The position numbers and the translations under genes are program-made. 64,000 nt of DNA from Deinococcus aerolatus (GTDB lineage Bacteria > Deinococcota > Deinococci > Deinococcales > Deinococcaceae). Positions 17,334-26,151 of the stretch are shown piece after piece. The notes under the pieces were generated by a model, which saw only the letters and a list, made by a program, of their open reading frames with translations, was not told the DNA's origin and searched no databases. The stretch lies in assembly GCF_014647055.1 (NCBI RefSeq), contig NZ_BMOL01000006.1, forward strand, positions 62,001 to 126,000. The letters are read 5' to 3'. Within the stretch, counting starts at the first letter, position 1. Each line of letters starts with the position of its first letter.

Positions 17334-17797
17334 GCCTGCCCCTGGCGGTCCAGACTCCGCAGAACGGTCACGACATTGCCCAGGCAGCAACTGCCCTGCG
17401 GGTTGTTGACCTCGCACCCGCAGCGCCCGGCCTGTACGTGCGCGCGGATCGAGGCTTCCAGCACCTGACCCGTCCCCGAAGCCATGGCCTCACCGAGATC
17501 CGCCCGCGTGTGAGCAAAGCAGTAACAGACCGGAACCTCAGCCGCCTGATTCTTCTGGAAGACCGGCATCTTGAGATCTTCTGTGCCGTAGGTCTGAGAC
17601 GCGCTGAAGTACACCACGTCGCAGGCGGGGTCCGGGCACAACCGGAAGGCCTCTTCCGGCCTCAGTCGCGCCAGGGCGACTGGGGTCAGCAGGGCCTTGA
17701 GGGTGATCAGGGGGACCGCTTTTCCGCGGGTGCCACTGACCGGGCAGGACGTGACGTCCTGCCCGTCGGTGCTGGGGGCGCAGCAGTTGGATTCCAT
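17330..17797 (-). CDS. CopZ-like cysteine-rich (2Fe-2S) metal-binding protein
   Basis: The 155-aa protein has an N-terminal Cys-Cys pair, then LLTPVALARLRPEEAFRLCP and CDVVYFS, FQKNQAAEVPVCYCF, and GRCGCEVNNPQGSCCLGNV. The Cys pattern and the segments match the cysteine-rich domain found in Archaeoglobus CopZ, which binds a zinc and a [2Fe-2S] cluster and can reduce copper. Here it is a stand-alone domain without the copper-chaperone (HMA) part. It starts 33 bp after merR and overlaps the FAD reductase gene by 4 bp, which implies electron transfer between the two (inference). Confidence 0.8.
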   Translation of the reverse strand: MESNCCAPSTDGQDVTSCPVSGTRGKAVPLITLKALLTPVALARLRPEEAFRLCPDPACDVVYFSASQTYGTEDLKMPVFQKNQAAEVPVCYCFAHTRADLGEAMASGTGQVLEASIRAHVQAGRCGCEVNNPQGSCCLGNVVTVLRSLDRQGQA

Positions 17798-17802
17798 GCC
17801 CG

Positions 17803-17834
17803 AAGCTAGAGTCTCCTCTCAGGGGGAGAGTCAA
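17803..17834 (-). promoter_or_regulatory. MerR-type promoter/operator
   Basis: Minus strand: -35 TTGACT (17829-17834), 20-bp spacer holding TCTCC and GGAGA arms, -10 TAGCTT (17803-17808), 5 bp before the CopZ-like start codon. The over-long spacer with a dyad inside is the hallmark of promoters twisted open by MerR proteins. The -35 overlaps the stop codon of the merR gene itself (the TGA in TTGACT). Confidence 0.75.
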
Positions 17835-18250
17835 GGGGCTGCTGGATTCAGGTACACGCAGCCGGGGGCGCCGCACTCGGGATCAGGGTGCATCTGGGCA
17901 TACGCCAGCCGCCCGGCGAGTTCCGCTTCCAGCGCCTGAAGCTGGGTCAGTTGCTGACGCACGGCCTGAAGGTGCAATTGCAATTCTTCCCGGACTTCCT
18001 GACAGGGCTTATGGCCGTCTGCGTGCAGATTCAGGATACGGGCAATGTCGCGGAGGCTAAATCCAACACGCTGGGCGGACCGGATGAACTGCACGCGCTC
18101 CACACTTTCGGTGCTGTACGTTCGGTAGCCGCCCGCGGTGCGTCCATGTTCCAGCAGGCCGAGGTCCGTCCAGTAGCGCAGGGCCTTGACCCCCTCACCT
18201 GTCTCGGCGGCCAGGTGTCCGATGGAGAGCGGCGCGGGTTGAGCGGTCAT
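17831..18250 (-). CDS. MerR-family heavy-metal-responsive regulator
   Basis: The 139-aa protein opens with the MerR winged HTH (LSIGHLAAETGEGVKALRYW, then GGYRTYSTESVERVQFI). A long dimerisation helix follows (about 85-118). Cys83 (KPCQEV) and a C-terminal pair Cys126/Cys131 (ECGAPGC) correspond in position to the metal-binding cysteines of MerR/ZntR-type sensors. It probably acts on the promoter directly downstream at 17803-17834, which drives the CopZ-like and FAD reductase genes. The spacing of the last pair differs from Tn501 MerR (C117/C126), so the metal could be Hg, Zn, Pb or another ion. Confidence 0.88.
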   Translation of the reverse strand: MTAQPAPLSIGHLAAETGEGVKALRYWTDLGLLEHGRTAGGYRTYSTESVERVQFIRSAQRVGFSLRDIARILNLHADGHKPCQEVREELQLHLQAVRQQLTQLQALEAELAGRLAYAQMHPDPECGAPGCVYLNPAAP

Positions 18251-18274
18251 GCCCCGAGTGTTGCAAGTTTGTGG

Positions 18275-18758
18275 TCAGGGCAGCGTGGGCAAGTATAAGT
18301 AGGCCAAGACCAGCGTGAACTGCAGGTCATAGGACCGGGGCTGGAAGCTGGGCGGTTCCAGGGTCCGGGCGCGGTTCAGCAGCGCCGGGGACACGCGGGA
18401 GCTGATCTGCATCACTGCGTTCCGCACGGTCTCGGCGGACCAGGGCTGGCGCAGCTCGCCCACCCGGCGGCGCACCTCGGTGATCTCGGAGGGCGTGGGC
18501 CAGCGGGAGGCGGCGCCGGTAGGGGCGTCTGCGTGGCAGGGGAAGGCCTGGAGAGGAGCAAGACACTGCATCGGCCAGCTCCAGTTCTCGCAACTGTGAT
18601 TCCTCGTTCAAGACCCACACGCCCGTCCCAAAGGCCAAGCGCCTCAACACCCAGCCCTTCGGAAAATTAATGTCTGAGACGCGAGGAATGGCATCGCCAG
18701 AACCCAGAGCGCGTCCAGTCTCCGCACAGCCTGGCTGATCTGCAAGGAGCCGTGCCAA
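18275..18758 (-). pseudogene. Decayed gene of unknown function
   Basis: Two minus frames each read sensibly for half of the length. One has the segments SDINFPKGWVLRRLAFGTGV and LNEESQLRELELADAVS. The other, offset after about 18570, has CHADAPTGAASRWPTPSE, TEVRRRVGELRQPWSAE and PRSYDLQFTLVLAYLY up to the stop at 18275. A frameshift near GLP (about 18545-18570) would join them. No start or ribosome-binding site is clear. It lies just upstream of merR. The function is unknown and the call is tentative. Confidence 0.35.
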
Positions 18759-19098
18759 GAGAGGCCAAGTGTCGGTCTCTCTCGGTTGCCGTGCGGGCGA
18801 CGAGGTGGGCTTCCATTCGGGCGGGGCATCACAGGGGAGGTACAGGGCAATTTTCCGCAGGAGGGTGGACTGTGCTGGAACACGGCCAGGAAGACCCCGG
18901 CGAACCGGTGAAGCACGTCAGGATGTCGGTGTGGCAGCTAAATTTCAGGTAGGCGGCGAGCATATCAGCACGCAGCAGGGCAGCCTGTCTGTGGGGCACA
19001 GGCTCAGGTACCGCCCTTTGGGTTGACCTATTGGGTCCAGGACGCTATCCCTGCCGAAACGTGAAGTGCATTGTCAGACCCCTTAAACTGGAGTCACC
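18759..19098. other. Intergenic region without recognised gene
   Basis: About 340 bp between the decayed ORF and the next secreted protein gene. Short overlapping frames on both strands lack start signals. Nothing structured was seen. Confidence 0.45.
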
Positions 19099-19881
19099 AT
19101 GTCATACCACTGCCGGGGCCTGCTGGTTTTGACCGTCGCCGTCGTTCTGGGCACACCTGTTCAGGCTCAGACTTTGACGCCAGGTCAAACGATCTACCGC
19201 GTGGGGGAAGGCATCACGGTGCACTTTGCCGACGTTCCGCTGGACCACACGGTGGGTGGCCCACGGTATCTGGAACTGGTGAACCTGACAGCACCCAGCA
19301 CGGCCGTTCAGACGGCCTATCTGCCGTCCGATTCTGGGGGTAAGGTTGTATTGACGGGGCTTCCCGTCGGCAGGTACGAGGTACGCCTGCGGTACATGAG
19401 CGCCACCCAGGTGGTTCAGGCCCGAACCCTGCTCACTGTTCAAGGTCCCACAACGCCGGCCGCCTCACCACCCCCAACGACCTCAACCAACGCTGCCAGG
19501 CCCGCTGCCGTGGCCCGGCCGCCAATTTCCCCCTCCCGGTCTACCGCGTTGCCTGCTCATCCTCCCATGGGGGAGTACGCCGTCTACCAATGGAATGGAC
19601 CGGGAGGCTTTGTCTACCAGTACCGGTTTTCCCTGGTGAACGCTGGCCGCTACCGCGTCCGGGATGACGAATGGGGCAACTACAGTTACACCGCGTCGAG
19701 CAAGCGCCTGACGTTCACGTCAGGTCCCCTCCGTGGTTTTGGGGGCCTGTATTACACGACCGGGCGGAATGCCGACGGGCCGACCATCGCTCTGAACTCC
19801 AGTGGGCCTGTGACCCAGTTGGAAGAGCGTGCCAACGGTGCTTATCAGTTCGCCTTCTTTCGGCCGGGTGGCGTGCGCTAA
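19099..19881 (+). CDS. Secreted protein with Pro/Ala linker
   Basis: GGAG lies seven bases before the ATG. The 260-aa product has a signal peptide (hydrophobic LLVLTVAVVLGTPVQAQ, cleavage about residue 24). The first domain (about 25-115) is beta-rich (TIYRVGEGITVHFADVPL, GRYEVRLRYMSATQ). Then comes a Pro/Ala/Ser/Thr linker (about 118-155), followed by a Tyr/Gly-rich second domain (GEYAVYQWNGPGGFVYQYR, KRLTFTSGPLRGFGGLYY). The architecture suggests an extracytoplasmic two-domain protein. No family was recognised. Confidence 0.75.
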   Translation: MSYHCRGLLVLTVAVVLGTPVQAQTLTPGQTIYRVGEGITVHFADVPLDHTVGGPRYLELVNLTAPSTAVQTAYLPSDSGGKVVLTGLPVGRYEVRLRYMSATQVVQARTLLTVQGPTTPAASPPPTTSTNAARPAAVARPPISPSRSTALPAHPPMGEYAVYQWNGPGGFVYQYRFSLVNAGRYRVRDDEWGNYSYTASSKRLTFTSGPLRGFGGLYYTTGRNADGPTIALNSSGPVTQLEERANGAYQFAFFRPGGVR

Positions 19882-20073
19882 TGGTGAGTTGAGAATTTTG
19901 AAAACGTGTAAAAATATTTGAACTGGGTTTTAACTTCAAGAGGGACAGCAGGCCACATCCGCCACACAACTGAAATACGAACAAAAGTTTCGGGAAGCAA
20001 AAATATCGATCAGGAGGGTATCCAGCCCCACTGATAGCCAGGTCCCGGTCCTCATCAGACCGTCTTGGACGTC

Positions 20074-20220
20074 ATGAATAACCCCCTAGAACTCCCCATC
20101 GGAGACCCACTGCTACAAGCGACGCCGACACTCCTCCATAAATGTGAGGAAGCCTCAAGATGGAATGAGAAGCTTATGGATATCCTTAACCTGAAGCCGA
20201 CAACTCAGGGCTTACATTAA
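20074..20220 (+). CDS. Small ORF upstream of the subtilase gene
   Basis: A 48-codon frame beginning ATG (MNNPLELPIGDPLLQAT) and ending TAA, with a helical second half (RWNEKLMDILNLKP). It lies in otherwise noncoding DNA before the basic small ORF and the protease gene. Its ribosome-binding site is weak (TTGGAC region). It could be a leader peptide, a small protein, or chance; codon use is more AT-rich than that of its neighbours. Confidence 0.35.
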   Translation: MNNPLELPIGDPLLQATPTLLHKCEEASRWNEKLMDILNLKPTTQGLH

Positions 20221-20242
20221 GGATCGTCTCATGGAGGGTCAC

Positions 20243-20386
20243 ATGTCGTTGGTTCATTCGCCGTCGCTTTCCCGCTCCGCCGCCCCAAGGCCCCGCCGTT
20301 CTGTCGTGAAGAACAAATCAGGCTACAAGTCCTGGGCCACGCGATCTCTCCAGAAGCGCCGAGCACCGATCTCGGCGCACAGGTGA
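20243..20386 (+). CDS. Basic 47-residue small protein preceding the subtilase
   Basis: The ATG at 20243 is preceded by GGAGGG four bases upstream. The frame ends with a TGA (20384-20386) embedded in AGGTGA, the ribosome-binding site of the protease gene that starts at 20390, so the two would be translationally coupled. The product is Arg/Lys/Ser-rich (RPRRSVVKNKSGYKSW, SLQKRRAPISAHR) with almost no acidic residues. It could be a leader peptide, a substrate or partner of the protease, or a small DNA/RNA-binding protein; none is shown. Confidence 0.45.
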   Translation: MSLVHSPSLSRSAAPRPRRSVVKNKSGYKSWATRSLQKRRAPISAHR

Positions 20387-20389
20387 CCA

Positions 20390-21580
20390 ATGCATAAAAC
20401 GTTAAAGCCAGCACTCTGCTGGCTGCTTCTCAGCGCTTCACTCGCAGCATGCGGTACGACTCCCAACACCACCCGTTCCGGAAATCTAGCCATCATACCG
20501 GAGTTTGTCGCGCATACGGGACAAAGCACTGGTTCGCCCCGCCTGAATGCCCTCGCGGGTGCATTCGTCACCGCTGGGGCGTTTGTGACGGCTGGAGCGT
20601 TTGTGACGGCTGGAGCGTTTGTGACCGCTGGTGCTTTCGTGACGGCCTCACCCAGTGACTGGACTGCCGCACTGGATGCGTCGACGCTCTCAAGCGGACC
20701 GAACAATACCTTCAGGGCCAATACACCCATTTGGGAAACGGTAAGGCTCTCTCAGGGCCAGCAGAGTGCACCCCAGCTTGGCCGGGGCGTAACGGTCGCC
20801 ATTATTGATTCGGGCATCGACCTGAATCACGCTGCTTTCGACGGCCGTCTCAGCTCCGCCCGTCAGGACTTTCTGGAGATGGACGGAAATCCGCAGGAAG
20901 GGGGACGTCCTGGCGATATGGGGTTCGGGCACGGCACCGGCGTCGCAGACATTGTCTTGCAGGTCGCTCCAAACGCAGTGATCATGCCGCTTCGCGCCCT
21001 CGCGCCTGACGGCACAGGTGATACCCGAGAGATTGCTGCGGCCGTCCGGTTTGCCGTACAGCATGGCGCGCAGATCATTAACGCATCGGTGGCCAGTGAA
21101 CCGGACGCCGACCTTGAAAACGCTCTGGCTGATGCCGCCGCCGCTGGTGTCTATGTCGTTCTCTCGGCCGGTAATACGGGGACCAACCCCGTGCTGTACC
21201 CCGCACGGATGGCCCGCAGCGGCAACGCTGCGGCGCACACCCTCTCGGTCGGGAGTTCAAATACGGACGGCGTCCGGTCCAGCTTTTCCAGTTACGGTGC
21301 CGATCTTGAAGTCCTGGCTCCAGGGGAGGGAGTGGTCACTGCCTATCCGGGCAACTACTTCGCCACATGGCGCGGAACGTCTTTCGCCGCACCCATGGTC
21401 AGCGGGGCGCTGGCACTTGCCCTTGGCGAACACGGAGATGCGGGCATCAATCTTGCCACCCGACTGATCGACCATGCCACCAACGTGGACACCGTGAATA
21501 CGCCATCGCTTCAACCCGGAGCGTCAACGTTGGGCTACGGTCAACTCAATATTGCCGGGTTTGTTGACTCTCTGAAATAA
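20390..21580 (+). CDS. S8 (subtilisin-like) serine peptidase lipoprotein
   Basis: The 396-aa protein starts with a lipoprotein signal: hydrophobic core LLLSASLAACG with lipobox Cys21. Residues about 57-86 are five copies of GAFVTA. The catalytic domain (about 125-395) shows the S8 triad in order: Asp140 in VAIIDSGID, His181 in GHGTGVAD, Ser331 in GTSFAAPMVSG. The oxyanion Asn is in VLSAGNTG. There is no separate I9 propeptide; the N-terminal 120 residues with the repeats may replace it. It is anchored to a membrane, outside the cytoplasm. It is followed 138 bp later by the TPR/HD-GYP gene. Confidence 0.92.
   Translation: MHKTLKPALCWLLLSASLAACGTTPNTTRSGNLAIIPEFVAHTGQSTGSPRLNALAGAFVTAGAFVTAGAFVTAGAFVTAGAFVTASPSDWTAALDASTLSSGPNNTFRANTPIWETVRLSQGQQSAPQLGRGVTVAIIDSGIDLNHAAFDGRLSSARQDFLEMDGNPQEGGRPGDMGFGHGTGVADIVLQVAPNAVIMPLRALAPDGTGDTREIAAAVRFAVQHGAQIINASVASEPDADLENALADAAAAGVYVVLSAGNTGTNPVLYPARMARSGNAAAHTLSVGSSNTDGVRSSFSSYGADLEVLAPGEGVVTAYPGNYFATWRGTSFAAPMVSGALALALGEHGDAGINLATRLIDHATNVDTVNTPSLQPGASTLGYGQLNIAGFVDSLK
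20558..20647 (+). repeat. Five tandem 18-bp repeats encoding GAFVTA
   Basis: Five in-frame 18-bp units within the protease gene; units 2, 3 and 4 are nearly identical in DNA (GGAGCGTTTGTGACGGCT type) and the outer ones are diverged. The copy number could change by slippage without breaking the frame. Confidence 0.95.
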
Positions 21581-21643
21581 CGTCAGGATCTGTCATCGTT
21601 CTGTGAGAACGAGGATGGCACTCTAGAGGCAGGGACTTTCCAT

Positions 21644-21673
21644 GCAGCGAGACCCGGAAGAGGGTCTCGCTGC
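21644..21673 (+). terminator. Perfect 12-bp hairpin between protease and HD-GYP genes
   Basis: GCAGCGAGACCC (21644-21655) pairs with GGGTCTCGCTGC (21662-21673) around GGAAGA. It lies 63 bp after the protease stop. Only weak T content follows, so it may be a partial terminator or processing site. Confidence 0.6.
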
Positions 21674-21718
21674 CTAAGTTACGGTCCCCTCTCCCCAACG
21701 CCTCATGCCAAGGATCCC

Positions 21719-24700
21719 ATGCCACATCACCCTCATCTTCTAGAGCGACTCAATTTGCCACCAACCATGACTGATGCCCGTCACGCGCTTGAAGAAGCGC
21801 TGGTGATCGCTGCAAATCAAGATGCTCCCGCCCTGCGTGCCGAGGCGCATTTTACGGCGGCCCAGCAGGCTCTGGAATTGGATGAGGCGAACACGGCTGT
21901 CAGTTCTGCCCTTGAGGCCGCAAAATGTTTTGCTGCCTCCCAGCAGCCAGAAAGAAAGTGCCAGGCAAAGCTCATCGCGCTGCGCGTTTTTATGAATACG
22001 AACGACGCGTCGGCCTTTGAAGATCTGGTTGGACCACTGATCGAGGAAGCTTCGGGATGCAGTGCATGGGAAGTGGTCGCTCACGCGCACAATCTTCAGG
22101 GCGGCATGCAGCTGCGGCATGGTGAACTCAACGAAGCCATCGCCTCTCTGGAACGCGCGTCAACCTTGCGCCGGGAGCTAAACGACGCGCCCGGTTATGC
22201 TGGCAGCCTCAACAATCTCGGCTTGCTGCACCAGCGGGCTGGGAACGCGGGGCAAGCCCTCGAGTATTTCCTTGCCTGTGTGGCGTTTATCCGTTCTTCG
22301 GGCCAATCCCTGGAGCGGCAGCTGGGGGCTTGCCTGATCAACGTGGGGGCCCTCTACCGTTCTATGCAGCTCTTTGACCAGGCCGACCGGTACCTGCACG
22401 AAGGGATTGAAACCGTCCAGCGGAATTGTGACCAGCGTATGGAACTGGCAGGACGGGTGGCCCTCGCTGACGTGGCCAGGGACCGCGGAGATTTGAAACG
22501 CGGGATTGCCGGATACCTCAAGGCGCTGGCCCTGGCCGAACAGATCGGGGCGCAGGAAGAAGAAGCGGAGGTGCTCGACAGTCTTGGGCGCGTTTACGCC
22601 ACCCTGGGAGACGATGAACTGGCCGCTCAAATGAGCCGTAAAGCGCTGGCCATCGCTACAGAGCTGCAACTCATTTTGGTTCGGGTCTGGGCCACCCTGA
22701 GCCTGGCCCAGCTGGCCGCCCGGTCGGGCAATGCCCAAGAAGCGTATTGCCTCTACAAGGAGGCGGGACAGCACGCGGCAACCGCCGGTCTGAAAAGCGA
22801 GGTCTGGCAAGCCAAGGAGGGCCAGGCCCGTGCCAGCAGACAGCTCGGGCACTATCAGCGGAGTGCCGACCTTTTCGAGGAGTTACTCCAGGCTGAGCGG
22901 GCAGACCACGCTGAACACGAGGCAGTCCGAATCAGCGAACATCAGGCGCGGTTCGATGTTGAAAAAGCCAACATGGAGGCCGACACCCAGCGCCTGCTTC
23001 GGGAAGTGTCCGAACGGGCCCGAGAGGACGCAGAAGCAGCGGTGCAGAAAAGAACCCAGGAGTTGGAGTTCGCACAGGTAGAAATTGTCACGCGGCTTGC
23101 TGCAGCAGCGGAATACCGTGATGACCAGACGGGCCAACATACCTTCCGCGTGGGTCATGTGACTGCCCGCCTGGCGGAACGGCTGGGCCTGCCCACAGCG
23201 GAGGTGGTCATGATCCGCCTGGCCGCTCGCCTTCACGACGTGGGGAAAATTGGTATTCCGGACGCGATCTTGCTCAAGCCTGGCCGGTTCACGCCTGAAG
23301 AGTTCGAGATGATGAAGCAGCACACGATGATTGGCGGACGGATTCTTTCCGGGGGCCATTCCAAACTGCTTCAGGTCGCCGAAGAAATCGCGCTGACCCA
23401 TCATGAGCGTTGGGACGGGCGTGGTTACCCACATGGGCTGAAGGGTGAACACATTCCCATCAGTGGCCGACTGGTCTCCGTTGCAGACGTATACGACGCC
23501 CTGACGAGTGAACGTCCCTACAAAAAAGCCTGGACACCTGAAGCCGCCTTGTCGGAAATTGAATCCCAGGCGGGGCAACAGTTTGATCCACGGGTGGTTC
23601 AGGCCTTTGGCGAGATGATTCGCAGCGGTGAGTTGGAGCGTCTGGACGTAGAGGAAGACCAGTATCTGATTGCTCCCGGCGTGCTGCTGGACGAAGGTGG
23701 CAATGAATTGCTGCCCACAAGGAAGGCAGTGGAGCAAGAATTCTCTGCCCGTCGCTTCCCGGAGGGCGTGGAAATTCGCCTGACAGAACTGTTTCAGGAA
23801 GCCTGGGACAAGCGCCGCAGCCATCCTGTTCTGGCACAGGCCCTGACCGAGGCCGCCTCCGTGCTGGTTGAGGAATACGCCGATGACTTGGGACGCGCCT
23901 ACGTCCAGCGCAACCAGTCACTCGCCCTCCTCGATGCAAATGATCTCGAAGCGGCAGCGCTGCTGCTCAGCAACGTCATCGCTGTCGCCCGCACCTACGC
24001 CGACCTGACCCTCGAGCGTGATGGCCTGAATCTGCTTTCCGCGGTTCTCAGCGCGGTCGACCTTCAGGAGGAAGCACAATACCTCTGTGAGGCCGTAAGC
24101 GTACTGTCCGCGAGGCTCGGCGACGAGGTGGGAGAAGCGAACGCCCAAACGAATCTCGGGATCATTCAAGCCCGGGGAAATCAACCTGAACAGGCCATTG
24201 AAACCTTCCGTGAGGCCTCCAGGTTGTACACCGGCGCCGGGGCGCAGGGAGGACTCGCCAACTGTCTGTACAATCTGGCTGACACCGCCCTGGAGGTTGG
24301 GGATCTCAACCTGGCCATTGATTGTGCTCTTCAGAGTATGCAAGCTGCTCAGCTCAGCCCGCAGCCGAACATAGGGGTGCTCGCGCTTGGAGTACTGGCA
24401 CGGGCTAAAAGCGAATCCGGTTCCCCCGTTGAAGCGGCGCAATTGTACGAACAGCTCCTGGCCTCACCCCTGCTGAACCCCGATCGCCTGCCCGAAGCCT
24501 GGGGATGGGCCACGATGTACTCCGCAGAAAACCAGGCAGCACAGGGAGATGAGGAAGGTGCCCGGGCAGCATTCGAGAAAGTTCTGGACCTTGCCTCAAG
24601 GCGGCAGTTACTGGACTTGGAAGTGCGGGCCCGCGGCCAGTTGGTGGACCTCTTGCTGAAACAGGGGGACGTCGCGGCGGCCCTGCAACATCTAGAGCAT

Positions 24701-24832
24701 GAACGAAGTGCTCATAAACAGCACCTCTCGTTTCATCAGACCAACCAAGTGCGCGGACTCCGCATCAAAGCCATCGTAGTGGACGTATTGTCTCTGGAGG
24801 ATCGGGGCAGACCCAAAAACGAGGCCATTTGA
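21719..24832 (+). CDS. TPR / HD-GYP / TPR signalling protein
   Basis: A 1037-aa cytoplasmic protein. Residues 1-400 are tetratricopeptide repeats ([20 protein letters not shown]). A coiled coil follows (about 400-455). The HD-GYP phosphodiesterase domain (about 455-635) has RLHDVGKIG (His506, Asp507), the distal [11 protein letters not shown] (GYP 569-571) and [15 protein letters not shown]. Residues about 690-1010 are a second TPR block. HD-GYP domains hydrolyse cyclic di-GMP; the metal ligands look intact. TPR on both sides suggests control by protein or peptide binding. Start: ATG at 21719 with AGGA upstream. Neighbour is the subtilase; a protease-peptide-TPR relay is a hypothesis. Confidence 0.92.
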   Translation: MPHHPHLLERLNLPPTMTDARHALEEALVIAANQDAPALRAEAHFTAAQQALELDEANTAVSSALEAAKCFAASQQPERKCQAKLIALRVFMNTNDASAFEDLVGPLIEEASGCSAWEVVAHAHNLQGGMQLRHGELNEAIASLERASTLRRELNDAPGYAGSLNNLGLLHQRAGNAGQALEYFLACVAFIRSSGQSLERQLGACLINVGALYRSMQLFDQADRYLHEGIETVQRNCDQRMELAGRVALADVARDRGDLKRGIAGYLKALALAEQIGAQEEEAEVLDSLGRVYATLGDDELAAQMSRKALAIATELQLILVRVWATLSLAQLAARSGNAQEAYCLYKEAGQHAATAGLKSEVWQAKEGQARASRQLGHYQRSADLFEELLQAERADHAEHEAVRISEHQARFDVEKANMEADTQRLLREVSERAREDAEAAVQKRTQELEFAQVEIVTRLAAAAEYRDDQTGQHTFRVGHVTARLAERLGLPTAEVVMIRLAARLHDVGKIGIPDAILLKPGRFTPEEFEMMKQHTMIGGRILSGGHSKLLQVAEEIALTHHERWDGRGYPHGLKGEHIPISGRLVSVADVYDALTSERPYKKAWTPEAALSEIESQAGQQFDPRVVQAFGEMIRSGELERLDVEEDQYLIAPGVLLDEGGNELLPTRKAVEQEFSARRFPEGVEIRLTELFQEAWDKRRSHPVLAQALTEAASVLVEEYADDLGRAYVQRNQSLALLDANDLEAAALLLSNVIAVARTYADLTLERDGLNLLSAVLSAVDLQEEAQYLCEAVSVLSARLGDEVGEANAQTNLGIIQARGNQPEQAIETFREASRLYTGAGAQGGLANCLYNLADTALEVGDLNLAIDCALQSMQAAQLSPQPNIGVLALGVLARAKSESGSPVEAAQLYEQLLASPLLNPDRLPEAWGWATMYSAENQAAQGDEEGARAAFEKVLDLASRRQLLDLEVRARGQLVDLLLKQGDVAAALQHLEHERSAHKQHLSFHQTNQVRGLRIKAIVVDVLSLEDRGRPKNEAI

Positions 24833-24942
24833 GTACAGTACGCAACTCGGCATGAGCCGAACTCGAAAACCTGTCTGCATTTAAAACAAGGGTGAGAGAG
24901 TTTAGATAACGCCCATTTCTCAACTGCTAAACTCCCCTTTCC

Positions 24943-25610
24943 CGCACTCTCGACGTCATCCAGAAAGTCATCGAGATCGAACCCGGCATTGCCAAACAGG
25001 ACCGGCCCCAGTTGAGTGCGACTCTGGAGACAGCATGGCGGGTGGCTGCCAGCTTGGTCATCGCCTGGTCTGCTCCCCAAGAACCGGACCGCCTGGTTTC
25101 ATCAGTTCGCTGATGGAGGTGTGCACGCCCTTCGTCGCATGCGACATACCAGACGCGACGGAATTGACGGTGTACATCAGGGCGGCGCCGGCCGCGCACG
25201 AGGCGCGGCTGATCGGCACCCGGACCCGCGACGCCCTGACGGCGGCCAAGGCGCGGTGCGCTCGATTGGGCAGCCCACTTCCCATGTCGGATACGGATTC
25301 CGTCTGTTTCGTTAACAAACCGGGAGGGCGCAGGTTTGCCAACTCCACTCCCGGAACCCGTTCTACTCGTTCTCGCTTCGCTCGGATTTTCATCGTTTTG
25401 CAAACGATTCAATCGGAGCCCGTATGAACCGTGCTGGGAGGCCGGCCGGGCCACCACCGCCCGCAAAGCACGCCTGGCCCCCGCGTCCCTGAACGGTCGC
25501 ATCCGGTTGATGCGGCAGATTACCGCCCAGCTGAATGCCGAGGGCCACCGCTCCCAGAATCGGCAGGCCTGGGACCACGCACAGTCCGCCTGGGCCCTGA
25601 GTTTCACCCT
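24943..25610 (+). pseudogene. Decayed serine recombinase (resolvase/invertase)
   Basis: Pieces of one serine recombinase appear in order in different plus frames. Near 24943-25090: QDRPQLSATLETAWRVAASLVIAW (the usual RPxLxxAL...GATLVIAK region). Near 25095-25270 in another frame: FISSLMEVCTPFVACDIPDA and EARLIGTRTRDALTAAKARC, the long E-helix of the catalytic domain. Near 25480-25600: RLMRQITAQLNAEGHRSQ and a W-containing tail, the C-terminal HTH. The catalytic Ser end is not found. At least two frameshifts separate the parts, so it is inactive. It marks a former mobile element. Confidence 0.75.
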
Positions 25611-25774
25611 ATGTTGAACGGCCCATGCCCAGCAGCGCTGCCAAGCGGACGGGGACTGGTCGTCAAGGAGCGCAGTGCAACGTCGTTTTGGGCGATACCA
25701 TCTCTTGGAGGTGAAGTGAGCCCAGAGTTCTCGGTCCCCTTCAGGTGTGACGGTAGGGGCAATTGGAGCCAGGC

Positions 25775-26032
25775 CTATCGGACCATGCCCGGTGTCATGT
25801 CTGAAGGCCGCAGCAATTCGTCCAGCCCGAGCCCCAGCGCGTCGGCCAGGGCCGCCATGTTGTCGATGCCGATGTTGCGCTCGCCCCGTTCCACCTGCGC
25901 CACGTAATTCCATGCAATATCCGCCCGCTCCCCCACATCCTCCAGGGTCAGGCTACGGGCGTGCCGCTCCGCCCGCAAACGTTGACCGAACAGCTTGCGG
26001 GCGGCACTGGGAGCGCGTTTCGTCCTGGGCAT
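25775..26032 (-). CDS. XRE-family (Cro/CI-type) transcription regulator
   Basis: An 85-aa protein that is essentially one HTH_3 domain: FGQRLRAERHARSLTLEDVG, then ERADIAWNYVAQVERGERNI and MAALADALGLGLDELL. Such single-domain repressors usually control themselves and a neighbouring gene in plasmids, phages or toxin-antitoxin and defence modules. Directly upstream (26057-26101) are three 15-bp repeats that could be its operators. It is divergent from the small ORF and the JAMM-like gene. Confidence 0.87.
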   Translation of the reverse strand: MPRTKRAPSAARKLFGQRLRAERHARSLTLEDVGERADIAWNYVAQVERGERNIGIDNMAALADALGLGLDELLRPSDMTPGMVR

Positions 26033-26056
26033 CCTTTTATCCTGCCCAGTTCTATC

Positions 26057-26101
26057 ACTTGTGGTACAGCAACTCTTGATGCTATAACTCTTGGTACGGT
26101 C
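26057..26101. repeat. Three 15-bp-period direct repeats (putative operators)
   Basis: ACTTGTGGTAC (26057), ACTCTTGATGC (26072) and ACTCTTGGTAC (26087) recur every 15 bp between the divergent XRE gene and the small ORF at 26152. The first and third differ at two positions and the middle one is less conserved. Position and period suit binding sites for the XRE protein. Confidence 0.6.
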
Positions 26102-26151
26102 AATCGGATTCGATGCTTGAACTGTTTCGCAGTTTGCCTTTGGAGGGTGTC

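Noticed and set aside
20558..20647. Tandem repeats as a CRISPR array
   Set aside because: 18-bp units without spacers, in frame inside a protease gene.
24927..25913. 328-codon minus frame over the recombinase relic
   Set aside because: Arg-rich product; the recombinase segments on the plus strand explain the region better.
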